DNA of 64,000 nucleotides, taken from positions 4,712,001 to 4,776,000 of the forward strand of contig NZ_LT907988.1 in assembly GCF_900089455.2 (NCBI RefSeq), written 5' to 3'. Both the position numbers and the translations under genes were made by a program. Origin of the DNA: Orrella dioscoreae (GTDB taxonomy: Bacteria > Pseudomonadota > Gammaproteobacteria > Burkholderiales > Burkholderiaceae_B). Of the stretch, positions 36,593 through 44,202 are shown piece by piece. How positions within the stretch are numbered: position 1 is the first letter of the stretch; each line of letters begins with the position of its first letter. Below the pieces are notes generated by a model. It did not search any database, was not told the origin of the DNA, and saw only the letters and a list, made by a program, of their open reading frames with translations.

Positions 36593-37723
36593 ATGGACAC
36601 CATCCCCTTCAATCGTCCGCCGATCACCGGCCGTGAAATCGACTACCTGAAACACGTCATCGACAGCGGCAACCTGGCGGGAGATGGCCCCTACACACAG
36701 AAATGCCACGCATGGCTGGCGTCCCAGCTGGGCTCCCCCCATGCCCTGCTGACGCACTCCTGCACGGGCGCGCTCGAGATCGCCGCCTTGCTCTGCGACA
36801 TCCAGCCCGGCGACGAGGTCATCATGCCCTCGTTCACATTCGTCAGCACCGCCAACGCCTTCGTGCTGCGCGGCGCGACCTGCGTGTTCGTGGACATCCG
36901 GGCGGACACGCTGAACCTTGACGAAACGCTCATCGAAGCCGCCATCACGGACAAGACGCGCGCCATCGTACCCGTGCACTATGCCGGCGTCGGCTGCGAC
37001 ATGGACACCATCAATGCCATCGCGGCGCGCCACGGACTCAAGGTATTGGAAGATGCCGCCCAGGGACTCGGCGCGACGTGGCGAGGCCAGGCGCTGGGCA
37101 CGTTGGGAGATTTCGGCGCGCTCAGCTTCCACGGGACGAAGAACATCGTCGCCGGCGAAGGCGGCGCACTGCTCGTGCGTGACGATGCGCATGCGGAACA
37201 CGCCGAGATCCTGAGGGAGAAAGGCACCGACCGCTCGCGCTTCCTGCGTGGCGACGTCGACAAATACACGTGGCAGGACGTTGGTTCGTCATACCTGCCC
37301 AGCGAGTTGACCGCGGCCTTCCTGCTTGCGCAGCTCGAGGACAGCCAAGCCATCACGGCACGACGGCTGGCCGCCTGGCAGCGCTATCGGGATGCCCTGC
37401 TGCCTCTGGAGGCTGCGGGCAAACTGCGGTTGCAGGCCATCCCTGAAGAAGCGCGGCACAATGGCCACATCTTCTCGCTCGTGCTGGACAGCGAAGCGCA
37501 ACGTACGCGCGTCCTGCAGGCGCTGCGGGAACAGAGCATCCAGGCGACCAGCCACTATGTATCGCTGCATGCGTCGCCCGCCGGCCTGCGCCACGGCCGT
37601 GCATCCGGCGCACTGAGCGTGACCGAACACGTCTCCAGCGCGCAAGTGCGCCTTCCCGTGTACGCGGACATCACGGAGTCGGACCAAGCGCGCGTCATTG
37701 CGACGCTTTGCTCAGCCCTCTGA
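36593..37723 (+). CDS. wecE: WecE-like dTDP-4-amino-4,6-dideoxygalactose transaminase
   Basis: A 376-residue DegT/DnrJ-type PLP enzyme. It matches E. coli WecE closely by recall, including IPFNRPP, CDIQPGDEVIMPSFTFVST, DETLIEAAITDKTRAIVPVH and VDKYTWQDVGSSYL. The PLP Lys is in SFHGTKNIVAG. WecE aminates dTDP-4-keto-6-deoxyglucose to dTDP-Fuc4N. With RmlA and RmlB the whole route from glucose-1-phosphate is in this window. Its end overlaps the convergent gtrA-like gene by 12 bases. Confidence 0.88.
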   Translation: MDTIPFNRPPITGREIDYLKHVIDSGNLAGDGPYTQKCHAWLASQLGSPHALLTHSCTGALEIAALLCDIQPGDEVIMPSFTFVSTANAFVLRGATCVFVDIRADTLNLDETLIEAAITDKTRAIVPVHYAGVGCDMDTINAIAARHGLKVLEDAAQGLGATWRGQALGTLGDFGALSFHGTKNIVAGEGGALLVRDDAHAEHAEILREKGTDRSRFLRGDVDKYTWQDVGSSYLPSELTAAFLLAQLEDSQAITARRLAAWQRYRDALLPLEAAGKLRLQAIPEEARHNGHIFSLVLDSEAQRTRVLQALREQSIQATSHYVSLHASPAGLRHGRASGALSVTEHVSSAQVRLPVYADITESDQARVIATLCSAL

Positions 37724-38185
37724 GTTTTTGGGCATTGAGGCCGCGGGGCGAAAGACAAAGAGCCGCATCGCCACGAAGAGAAAGGCCGCGACGACGAAAA
37801 TGGCAATGGCCTGAACCCATTGATGCGGGTAGCCCAGCCGGTCGACAAAGCCCCACAGCAGCGCGAAATTGATCGAGTACCCCACGAGGTGGGCCAGCAC
37901 GTAACGGCCCGCAGCGCCCAGCAGGCTGCCCTCGTGGGAAAACGTGAGCTTCCGGTTAGCCAGGAAGCTCAACGTGGCGCCCACCGCATAAAGCACGGTC
38001 ATCGTCATCTTGGGTGTCGTACCCAGCGTCGTCAGGCCCAGGTAGACCAGATAGCCCGCCAGATTGCTGAGTACCCCTATCGTGCCATAGGAGATCAGCT
38101 GCTTCAGCAGGCGCAAACGCCCGGCCCTGTCACTCATCTTCGTATTCACCGCCACAGATGCGTCCGGGCTCACTCGGCCAGACAT
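37712..38185 (-). CDS. GtrA-family membrane flippase
   Basis: A 157-residue GtrA/DPMS-associated protein with four hydrophobic helices (QLISYGTIGVLSNLAGYLVY, FLANRKLTF motif, C-terminal FVVAAFLFVAMRLFVF). GtrA proteins are thought to flip undecaprenyl-phosphate sugars outward. It is last in the leftward polysaccharide operon. The start at 38185 has GGAG upstream and overlaps the previous gene; ATG 38137 is an alternative. Confidence 0.85.
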   Translation of the reverse strand: MSGRVSPDASVAVNTKMSDRAGRLRLLKQLISYGTIGVLSNLAGYLVYLGLTTLGTTPKMTMTVLYAVGATLSFLANRKLTFSHEGSLLGAAGRYVLAHLVGYSINFALLWGFVDRLGYPHQWVQAIAIFVVAAFLFVAMRLFVFRPAASMPKNSEG

Positions 38186-39123
38186 TCAGGGTTCTCCAGC
38201 CTGGCCAGGCCGAATCCGCTACGACCATAGCCATTGCCGTTGTAGAGCATGTAATACGTGCCTTGTAGCGCAAAGACGCAGGGATAGGTCCTTTCGGTGT
38301 CCTCCCAGGCCTCGGGCTGCCCCAGGAACCGCAACTGGTCATCTTGCCGTACCCAATCGCCGCCGGTCCGCCGCGACGCGAAACCGAGCTGGTAGTCAGG
38401 ATTGCGCCGGGCGTACCACATGAACTGCCGCTCACCGCGCGCCACCACGCAAGGCCGGGACACTGCGTACTCCTGCGGGTCCGCCGCACCGGCCAGGCCC
38501 ACCACGGTCCGGGAGTCAGCCTGCCACTGCAAGCCATCCGGCGAGGTCGCGGACTTCACGACATGCTGCATCTCCAGCCCCTGCGCCCCCCAGGCCAGGT
38601 GGGAACCGAACCACATCGTCCACGCATCACCATCGCGCAACACCCATGGATAGCCCAGCGTGAACGGATTGGCCTCGCTGCGGCCCACGATGGGCGCAAC
38701 GGCATGGCGCACGAAGGTCGAACCCGCATCGTGCGAGACCGCAAGCCCGATGAAGTTAGTGAATGGCACGCCCTTGCCCAGGGACCAACCCAGGTAGTAC
38801 GCCAGCAGGGTGTCGCTGACACTCACCACGCACGACACCGTCACGCCATCCGCGTCGAAGGCGCCACGAGCGCCCGGCGCAAGCAACGGACCGCGCACCG
38901 CGCCGATCCGTGCATGCCTGTCCCGGTCGATTTCGATATCGAGACTCGCCAACTGGGATCGGCCTTGAGAATCACGGGGAGAGAAATACACCCGCACACG
39001 GCGGTCATCGAGCGGCAATGCCGTCGGGTAACTGGCGTGACTGGCGGCCCAATCCAGCCCAGCCAGGCCATCCTGCACCTGACCCAAGGGGCGCCATAGC
39101 TGAATTGCGGCACTGTCCTGCAT
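38170..39123 (-). CDS. Beta-propeller glycosidase-like protein (GH43/GH32-type fold)
   Basis: A 317-residue protein of repeated short beta blades of the kind in five-bladed glycosidases (GLAVSHDAGSTFVRH, YPWVLRDGDAWTMWFGSH, YAVSRPCVVARGERQFMWY, TYPCVFALQGTYYMLYNGNG). No signal peptide is present, so it is likely cytoplasmic. Similar proteins occur inside sugar-biosynthesis loci, where their enzymatic role is unclear. Its ATG shares a base with the stop of the preceding 62-aa ORF. Confidence 0.75.
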   Translation of the reverse strand: MQDSAAIQLWRPLGQVQDGLAGLDWAASHASYPTALPLDDRRVRVYFSPRDSQGRSQLASLDIEIDRDRHARIGAVRGPLLAPGARGAFDADGVTVSCVVSVSDTLLAYYLGWSLGKGVPFTNFIGLAVSHDAGSTFVRHAVAPIVGRSEANPFTLGYPWVLRDGDAWTMWFGSHLAWGAQGLEMQHVVKSATSPDGLQWQADSRTVVGLAGAADPQEYAVSRPCVVARGERQFMWYARRNPDYQLGFASRRTGGDWVRQDDQLRFLGQPEAWEDTERTYPCVFALQGTYYMLYNGNGYGRSGFGLARLENPECLAE

Positions 39124-39311
39124 CAGATCTCCAGGAGGAAGGGGTGGAATCCACGCTCCCGCAGTCTGGCTACGACAGTAGCAGCGCCTGCGCGATGCAC
39201 AGCGACGAACACTATCCGCCGCAGGTCCGGCGCGTCGAGCGCGCGTACTGGCTTGCCAAGGCCGGCATAGGCGCTAAACGCCGTCACGCCATAGCTGGGG
39301 ACCTCAGACAT
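39123..39311 (-). CDS. Small ORF coupled to the glycosidase-like gene
   Basis: A 62-residue frame starting MSEVPSYGVTAFSAYAGLG. Its stop overlaps the next ATG as TGATG, the coupling style of this operon. The segment RRIVFVAVHRAGAATVVARL looks like the end of a nucleotide-binding fold and weakly resembles the equivalent part of the NeuD-like protein just upstream. It may be a tiny functional protein or a remnant of a larger gene. No family recognised. Confidence 0.4.
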   Translation of the reverse strand: MSEVPSYGVTAFSAYAGLGKPVRALDAPDLRRIVFVAVHRAGAATVVARLRERGFHPFLLEI

Positions 39312-39331
39312 GAGGGACACTCCGGGACGAA

Positions 39332-39994
39332 TCAAATGCGCTTGAGGCGCGAACTGGGCACTCTCGAACGTTCGGCTGCTGCCGCGGCATAGACGCCCTC
39401 GGGCTCGGCGTCTGCCAGCAGCGTGACGCCTGCGCCGATGACACAACGCGGGCCGATGACGAGATGGTCACGCAAGGTGGCATTCACACCGATGAAGCAG
39501 GCTTCGCCAATGCGCACGCCACCCGATACCACGACGTGAGACGCAATGAAGACGTCGTCTTCAATCGTGCTGTGATGGCCGATGTGATTACCGCTCCAGA
39601 GCGTCACGTTCTCGCCGATCGAGACGAAAGGCTGGACGGTGTTGTCCTCCAGGATGAAGCCGTTCTCCCCAGGCGGGTTCGGTGCGAGATAGGTGCATCG
39701 CGAACTGACATAGCTGGCCAGGCGATATCCCGCCGCCCTTGCCGCGTCGAATTTCTCGCGGCGCAACCGATTCAGTTTCGTGTAGCTGAGCGCGATGAAC
39801 ATATCGTGGGTATCGGGTGGGAAGCGCTGCGCCACCTCTTCGAACGCCACCACGGGCAAGCCTTGGAAATCACCGTCGGGCAGGTACGCCCTGTCGACCG
39901 TAAACGCCGCCACCTCGCGCCCGGCATCTGTGGTGAAGTAATAATGCGCAAGCTCGGCAATATCGCCAGCGCCGAAGATGACGAGAGGCTTCAT
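39332..39994 (-). CDS. NeuD/PglD-like hexapeptide-repeat acyltransferase
   Basis: A 220-residue protein. A Rossmann-like N-terminal sugar-binding domain (KPLVIFGAGDIAELAHYYF) precedes a left-handed beta-helix of hexapeptide repeats from about residue 110 (SIGENVTLWSGNHIGHHSTI, IGEACFIGVNATLRDHLVIG). PglD and NeuD proteins N- or O-acylate nucleotide sugars. Together with WecE it could acylate the 4-amino group of dTDP-Fuc4N in place of WecD. It starts one base after the methyltransferase stop. Confidence 0.82.
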   Translation of the reverse strand: MKPLVIFGAGDIAELAHYYFTTDAGREVAAFTVDRAYLPDGDFQGLPVVAFEEVAQRFPPDTHDMFIALSYTKLNRLRREKFDAARAAGYRLASYVSSRCTYLAPNPPGENGFILEDNTVQPFVSIGENVTLWSGNHIGHHSTIEDDVFIASHVVVSGGVRIGEACFIGVNATLRDHLVIGPRCVIGAGVTLLADAEPEGVYAAAAAERSRVPSSRLKRI

Positions 39995-40624
39995 CTATTT
40001 CCTTACCAGGATAGTGAACTCGTAGAGATCATAATCGTGCAGCAACGCCACATTGCGGGCGTATTTACGTTTGCACAGGTCGAACCAGAATCCCGGATCC
40101 GCGTAGTACAGGTCGGGACGCTTCCGGTCCTCGTCCGAATAGGACGTCAGGCAGTTGAATGCAAACCCCTTGGTGCTGGCGCGATCCATGACATCCAGCG
40201 TGGAGGTCATATAGGCCAGCCACTCTTCGTCGCCACGGCTGAGGCGAACGTTGAAGATGCCGCTGGCCACGCAGTAATCTGCCTGGGCGTCAGGCGAGGC
40301 ACCGATGTGAAAGCTCGCCCCATCATGCACGCCCGCGGCCGCGCGGGCTGCGAGGATCATTTCCTCGCTGATGTCCCAGCCCTGGTACGTCACCCCCGGA
40401 TGGCTGGCCGCCAGGAACCGCAGCAATGCGCCGTAGCCACAGCCGATGTCATGCAGCGAGCACGGCACCTCGCCAGGCGGCAGCAGCCTGCGCAGTTGCG
40501 CGAACCGCAGGTTCTGGCCTTCCTCGGTGCTCCAGTCCACGCCACGAGATGTCGTGCCATACGTGCGCAGCTTGCCGGTGTAGTAATCGGCGACCTCACG
40601 CAGGAGATTATCGGTGTTCGGCAT
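39995..40624 (-). CDS. SAM-dependent methyltransferase
   Basis: A 209-residue class I methyltransferase with the SAM-binding motif LHDIGCGYGALLRFL, then GWDISEEMILAAR and a Y/F-rich C-terminal half. In a sugar locus it may methylate the sugar or cap the glycan; target unknown. The ATG at 40624 overlaps the glycosyltransferase end by 17 bases; another ATG seven codons earlier is possible. Confidence 0.8.
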   Translation of the reverse strand: MPNTDNLLREVADYYTGKLRTYGTTSRGVDWSTEEGQNLRFAQLRRLLPPGEVPCSLHDIGCGYGALLRFLAASHPGVTYQGWDISEEMILAARAAAGVHDGASFHIGASPDAQADYCVASGIFNVRLSRGDEEWLAYMTSTLDVMDRASTKGFAFNCLTSYSDEDRKRPDLYYADPGFWFDLCKRKYARNVALLHDYDLYEFTILVRK

Positions 40625-41540
40625 GGACGTGCACTTTCCTGACAATGGTGTTGGGGCGCTGCTTGGTTTCGGAGAAGACCTTGGACAGATAGATGCCGAT
40701 CACGCCCAGGAAGGAAATCACCAGTCCGCCCAGCAACCAGACGGACACCATGACGGATGTCCAGCCGTCGGGCGGCCGGGAGGCAATCAGCCAATTGAAT
40801 ACAAGATAGGCGGTGTAGAGCAAGGCGGCGGCGAAAATGCTCATGCCCGTATAGAAAATAAGGATCAACGGACGATTGCTGACGGAAACGACCGAGTTGA
40901 CCAGCAGATAGGCCTTTTGCCGGAAACCGTAAGTCGTTTCACTGTGACTGAGCTTGGTCACCTGCTGCGCCACCTGGCGAAAACCGGTGAGATACCACAG
41001 CCCCGCAAGAAACACCTCGCGCTCGCGGAACTGCAACAGCGCGTCCACGTAACGCCGGGTCATCAATCGGGCCGTGACCAGATTGCGCGGCAGCGAAATG
41101 CCCGCCAGCCCGCGCATGAGTATGTAGAACAGCTCGCCAGACCAGCGCTCCATCCAGCCCCCCTTTCGGCGCGCCTGCACGCCGTACACGACGTCGGCGG
41201 CATCGTCGAGCCGTTGCCGGGCGAAGTCGGGCAGCCATTCCGGCAGCTCTTCCAGGTCACTGTCCAACAGGAACACTTCCTCCCCCGCACTGTGGACCAA
41301 CCCTTCCATGATGGCTTTGTGATGTCCGAAGTTACGCGAAAGATCGACGACCTTCAGATGTGGATCGCCTTGCATCAGCGCCAGGGCGATCTGCAGGGAA
41401 TCATCCGGCGAACCGTCATTGACCATGACGATCTCGTAATCCTGTCCGGCATGCGCCCGGGCCACTTCGCTGGCCCGGCGATGAAACTCCTCCAGATGAG
41501 GCGAGGAGCGATAGAGAGTGGTGACGATCGAGAGCTTCAT
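40608..41540 (-). CDS. GtrB/ArnC-like undecaprenyl-phosphate glycosyltransferase (GT2)
   Basis: A 310-residue GT2 enzyme. The catalytic domain has LSIVTTLYRSS, EIVMVNDGSPDDSL, SRNFGHHKAIMEGLVHS and LDSDLEELPEWL. Two C-terminal helices (about residues 225-285) and the IGIYLSKVFSETKQRP tail are typical of GtrB, ArnC and DPM synthases. These move a sugar from a nucleotide to undecaprenyl phosphate on the cytoplasmic face. A GtrA-type flippase is in the same operon. It starts in the WbqC-like stop (ATGA). Confidence 0.87.
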   Translation of the reverse strand: MKLSIVTTLYRSSPHLEEFHRRASEVARAHAGQDYEIVMVNDGSPDDSLQIALALMQGDPHLKVVDLSRNFGHHKAIMEGLVHSAGEEVFLLDSDLEELPEWLPDFARQRLDDAADVVYGVQARRKGGWMERWSGELFYILMRGLAGISLPRNLVTARLMTRRYVDALLQFREREVFLAGLWYLTGFRQVAQQVTKLSHSETTYGFRQKAYLLVNSVVSVSNRPLILIFYTGMSIFAAALLYTAYLVFNWLIASRPPDGWTSVMVSVWLLGGLVISFLGVIGIYLSKVFSETKQRPNTIVRKVHVHAEHR

Positions 41541-42292
41541 GCCAGGGAGGACGCCAGGAGGCCGTCGGTCGATTGGTTCAGATAGGCTCGGGCATCGGGC
41601 CCGGTCATGAGCAGCAGGTCCAGCAGCGACACATCATGGCGGAACGGCCCATGCAACTGAGGGTATTCCGGGTAGCCGTCGTAACGCATCCACTCGACAC
41701 TCATTCCACGCGAGCTGAAGATGGATACGTCCATGTACGCCTGTGCCGACGGACCGGAAAGATAATGGGTGCCGCCCGCGCGCTGGCACAACACGGCAAG
41801 GCGGGTCGTAGGGTCCAGCGCATCCAATTCGTCCAGCGGCACGAGATCATAAGATGCGTGGTACGTCGTGGAAATACCCAGGTACTGCGCCCAGGCCTCA
41901 ATGAAAAATCGGTTGACGTCGGTCAAACGCTGCAGCTCGCCAGCCTGCTCATACAGGCCAGCCAGCCAGGAGCGCAACTCGGCCATGAAGGGCGCGCGCG
42001 CATAGGCCTGCTCGATGGAGCGCCAGTGCTTCGCAGCCCACTTGGGATCAGAGACGTGGACATCGCAGATTCGCGTCTGGCGATCCTGGTGCACCGGCAC
42101 GCTCAGCCACTGCTCGCCATTGGCGGTCTTGATGCGATTGCGCGTGCGCCAGTCCCGGCGCGTGGCCTGGACATCGTCCAGGAAAATGAATGCATCCGCG
42201 CGCCGGATCATGTCGAAGTATCCCTTCCAAGGGATATAGCTGGACTGGATGATGGCGACGGTCTTGGGAGTGGACATGGATGAGAGAGACAT
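41537..42292 (-). CDS. WbqC-like family protein
   Basis: A 251-residue WbqC-family protein (VAIIQSSYIPWKGYFDMI, ADAFIFLDDVQATRRDWRTR, NRIKTANGEQWLSVPVH). The family is frequent in O-antigen loci; its biochemical role is not settled, with acyl- or aminotransfer suggested. It follows rmlB by 36 bases and overlaps the GT2 gene by four. A start five codons later (MSTPK) is possible. Confidence 0.85.
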   Translation of the reverse strand: MSLSSMSTPKTVAIIQSSYIPWKGYFDMIRRADAFIFLDDVQATRRDWRTRNRIKTANGEQWLSVPVHQDRQTRICDVHVSDPKWAAKHWRSIEQAYARAPFMAELRSWLAGLYEQAGELQRLTDVNRFFIEAWAQYLGISTTYHASYDLVPLDELDALDPTTRLAVLCQRAGGTHYLSGPSAQAYMDVSIFSSRGMSVEWMRYDGYPEYPQLHGPFRHDVSLLDLLLMTGPDARAYLNQSTDGLLASSLA

Positions 42293-42328
42293 GAGCAGGG
42301 AAGGAAGGCGATGCGGACTTTCGCCCGG

Positions 42329-43381
42329 CTACAGCCTCAAGTCCTCGCGGCGCTGATAGGCGCCGCTGATGACGCCATCGACCCATTCAGCATGTTCAAG
42401 ATACCAGTCGACGGTCAGGGCAAGTCCATCCGCGAACGTCTGAGCCGGGCGCCAGCCCAGCTCGCTGGCAATCTTGCGCGCATCGATGGCATAACGACGG
42501 TCATGGCCGGGCCTGTCCGTGACAAATGCGATCTGCCGGGCGTAGGGAAGACCGTCGGCACGCGGCGCCCGGGCATCCAGCAAACCGCAGATCTGCGCCA
42601 CGACTGACAGATTAGTCTGCTCGTTCAGGCCGCCGATGTTGTAGGTTTCACCTGGCTGCCCTGCGTCGAGCACCCGGCGAATGGCCGCGCAGTGATCGCC
42701 GACATACAGCCAGTCACGCACTTGCTGGCCATCGCCATAGACTGGCAACGACTCGCCCGTCAGTGCCCGGCGGATGACCAGGGGAATGAGCTTCTCCGGA
42801 AACTGGTAGGGGCCATAGTTGTTGGAGCAATTAGTGATGAGCGTGGGCAGCCCATAGGTGTGATGCCAGGCTCGCACGAGATGGTCGCTGGCTGCCTTGG
42901 TCGCCGAATAAGGGCTGTTCGGTTGATAAGGCGTGGTTTCGCTGAAAGCGGGATCCTCGGGCGCCAAGGTTCCGTAGACCTCGTCGGTGGAGACGTGCAG
43001 GAAACGAAATGCCTCGCGCTCGCCGGCCGGTAGCCCGGACCAATAGGAGCGCGCGGCCTCCAGCAACTCGAAAGTGCCCTGCACATTGGTCCGCACGAAG
43101 GCGCGCGGACCGGCAATGGAGTTGTCCACGTGCGACTCTGCCGCGAAGTGCACGATCGCCCTTGGTCGGTGCCGGGCCAGCAGAGCGGCCACACAGGCGC
43201 CATCCGCGATGTCGCCATGCACGAAGACGTGCCTGGGATCTCCCTGGCAGGAAGCAAGCGTCTGCAGATTCCCCGCATAGGTGAGCGCATCCAGGTTGAC
43301 GAGGGGCTCATCGCCCTGCGCCAACCAATCGAGCACGAAATTCCCGCCGATGAAGCCGGCCCCACCTGTCACGAGGATCAC
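42329..43381 (-). CDS. rmlB: RmlB, dTDP-glucose 4,6-dehydratase
   Basis: A 350-residue short-chain dehydrogenase with ILVTGGAGFIGGNFV, STDEVYG, the YxxxK pair in SPYSATKAASDHLV and NCSNNYGPYQFPEKLIPL. It converts dTDP-glucose to dTDP-4-keto-6-deoxyglucose, the substrate of WecE. It is first in the leftward operon. RmlA and WecE lie on the opposite strand, so the pathway is split between two convergent operons. Confidence 0.94.
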   Translation of the reverse strand: MILVTGGAGFIGGNFVLDWLAQGDEPLVNLDALTYAGNLQTLASCQGDPRHVFVHGDIADGACVAALLARHRPRAIVHFAAESHVDNSIAGPRAFVRTNVQGTFELLEAARSYWSGLPAGEREAFRFLHVSTDEVYGTLAPEDPAFSETTPYQPNSPYSATKAASDHLVRAWHHTYGLPTLITNCSNNYGPYQFPEKLIPLVIRRALTGESLPVYGDGQQVRDWLYVGDHCAAIRRVLDAGQPGETYNIGGLNEQTNLSVVAQICGLLDARAPRADGLPYARQIAFVTDRPGHDRRYAIDARKIASELGWRPAQTFADGLALTVDWYLEHAEWVDGVISGAYQRREDLRL

Positions 43382-43560
43382 TTTGCCCGTGCTCCGCTAG
43401 TTATTGTCATGTTCTGGCCAGCATATCAGCGGCCGTAAGTCGGGGGATGATACTACTGCTGCGCCGCAGCATGCCTGCCAGGGTTCTTCCCCTGTTCAAG
43501 CCCGTGCGACAGGTCCAGAATGGAATCACAAGAATCACAAACACCAGGCTGGAGACTGTC

Positions 43561-44130
43561 ATGCGCATCGCCGACGCCCAATGGATACCCGCCGCCCAGC
43601 ACCAGGTCTGGGACGCCTTGAATGACCCGGCCATCCTGCAGCGCTGCATCCCGGGCTGCGTGCTGGTCGAGAAGCTCGCCGACACCGAATTCGCCTTGAC
43701 CGTGCAGACGCAGGTGGGCGGCATGGAGGCGGCGTATCAAGGCGAATTGCTGCTGGCCGATGTCGACGCCCCCAACAGCTGCACGCTTGCCTTCGAAGGC
43801 AAGGGCCGCGCCGCCGGCCTGGTCATCGGCACCGCGCAGATCAACCTGAGCACCAAGGACCGCGGCACGCGGCTGGCCTATACGGTGGCGTCCCAGGTGG
43901 GCGGCAAGGTGGCGGCCCTGGGCGACATCGCCGTGCGGCGCGCGGCCGAGCGCATCATCGAGAAATTCTTCACCGCCTTCATCGACTACGCCAGCGGCCT
44001 GCCGCGCACCGAACCGCCGCCCGCGCCGGAGGAGCCGCAACGCGGCCTGTGCGCCTCGCGCTGGTCCTGGCTGGCGGTCCTCGCGGTCGTCGTGGTGCTG
44101 GCGCTTTATCACTTCTTCGTGAAGAAATGA
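43561..44130 (+). CDS. CoxG-like SRPBCC protein with C-terminal anchor
   Basis: A 189-residue protein. A CoxG/START-like domain spans about residues 1-145 (WIPAAQHQVWDALNDPAILQRCIPGC, GGKVAALGDIAVRRAAERI). A Pro-rich linker is followed by one helix (WSWLAVLAVVVVLALYHFFV). CoxG anchors carbon-monoxide dehydrogenase to the membrane in some bacteria, but no molybdenum hydroxylase genes are nearby. Start at ATG 43561 before the conserved IADAQWIPA. Confidence 0.85.
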   Translation: MRIADAQWIPAAQHQVWDALNDPAILQRCIPGCVLVEKLADTEFALTVQTQVGGMEAAYQGELLLADVDAPNSCTLAFEGKGRAAGLVIGTAQINLSTKDRGTRLAYTVASQVGGKVAALGDIAVRRAAERIIEKFFTAFIDYASGLPRTEPPPAPEEPQRGLCASRWSWLAVLAVVVVLALYHFFVKK

Positions 44131-44202
44131 TCGGGCTGGCACACGCCACGTCATAGCAAACTGACACCATTGCGCCGGAGTGGCGGTGATATCCTAGGCT
44201 GC

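Noticed and set aside
37712-37723. Overlap of the wecE and gtrA-like gene ends considered as a misassembly
   Set aside because: Short convergent overlaps also occur at 12090-12093 and 58857-58860 and both proteins end normally.
35693-43381. dTDP-rhamnose pathway
   Set aside because: RmlA and RmlB are present but no RmlC or RmlD is found, and a WecE-like transaminase follows rmlA, pointing to an amino-sugar instead.
43561-44130. Carbon-monoxide dehydrogenase locus suggested by the CoxG-like gene
   Set aside because: No coxSML, coxD or coxE genes are nearby; stand-alone CoxG-like proteins are common.
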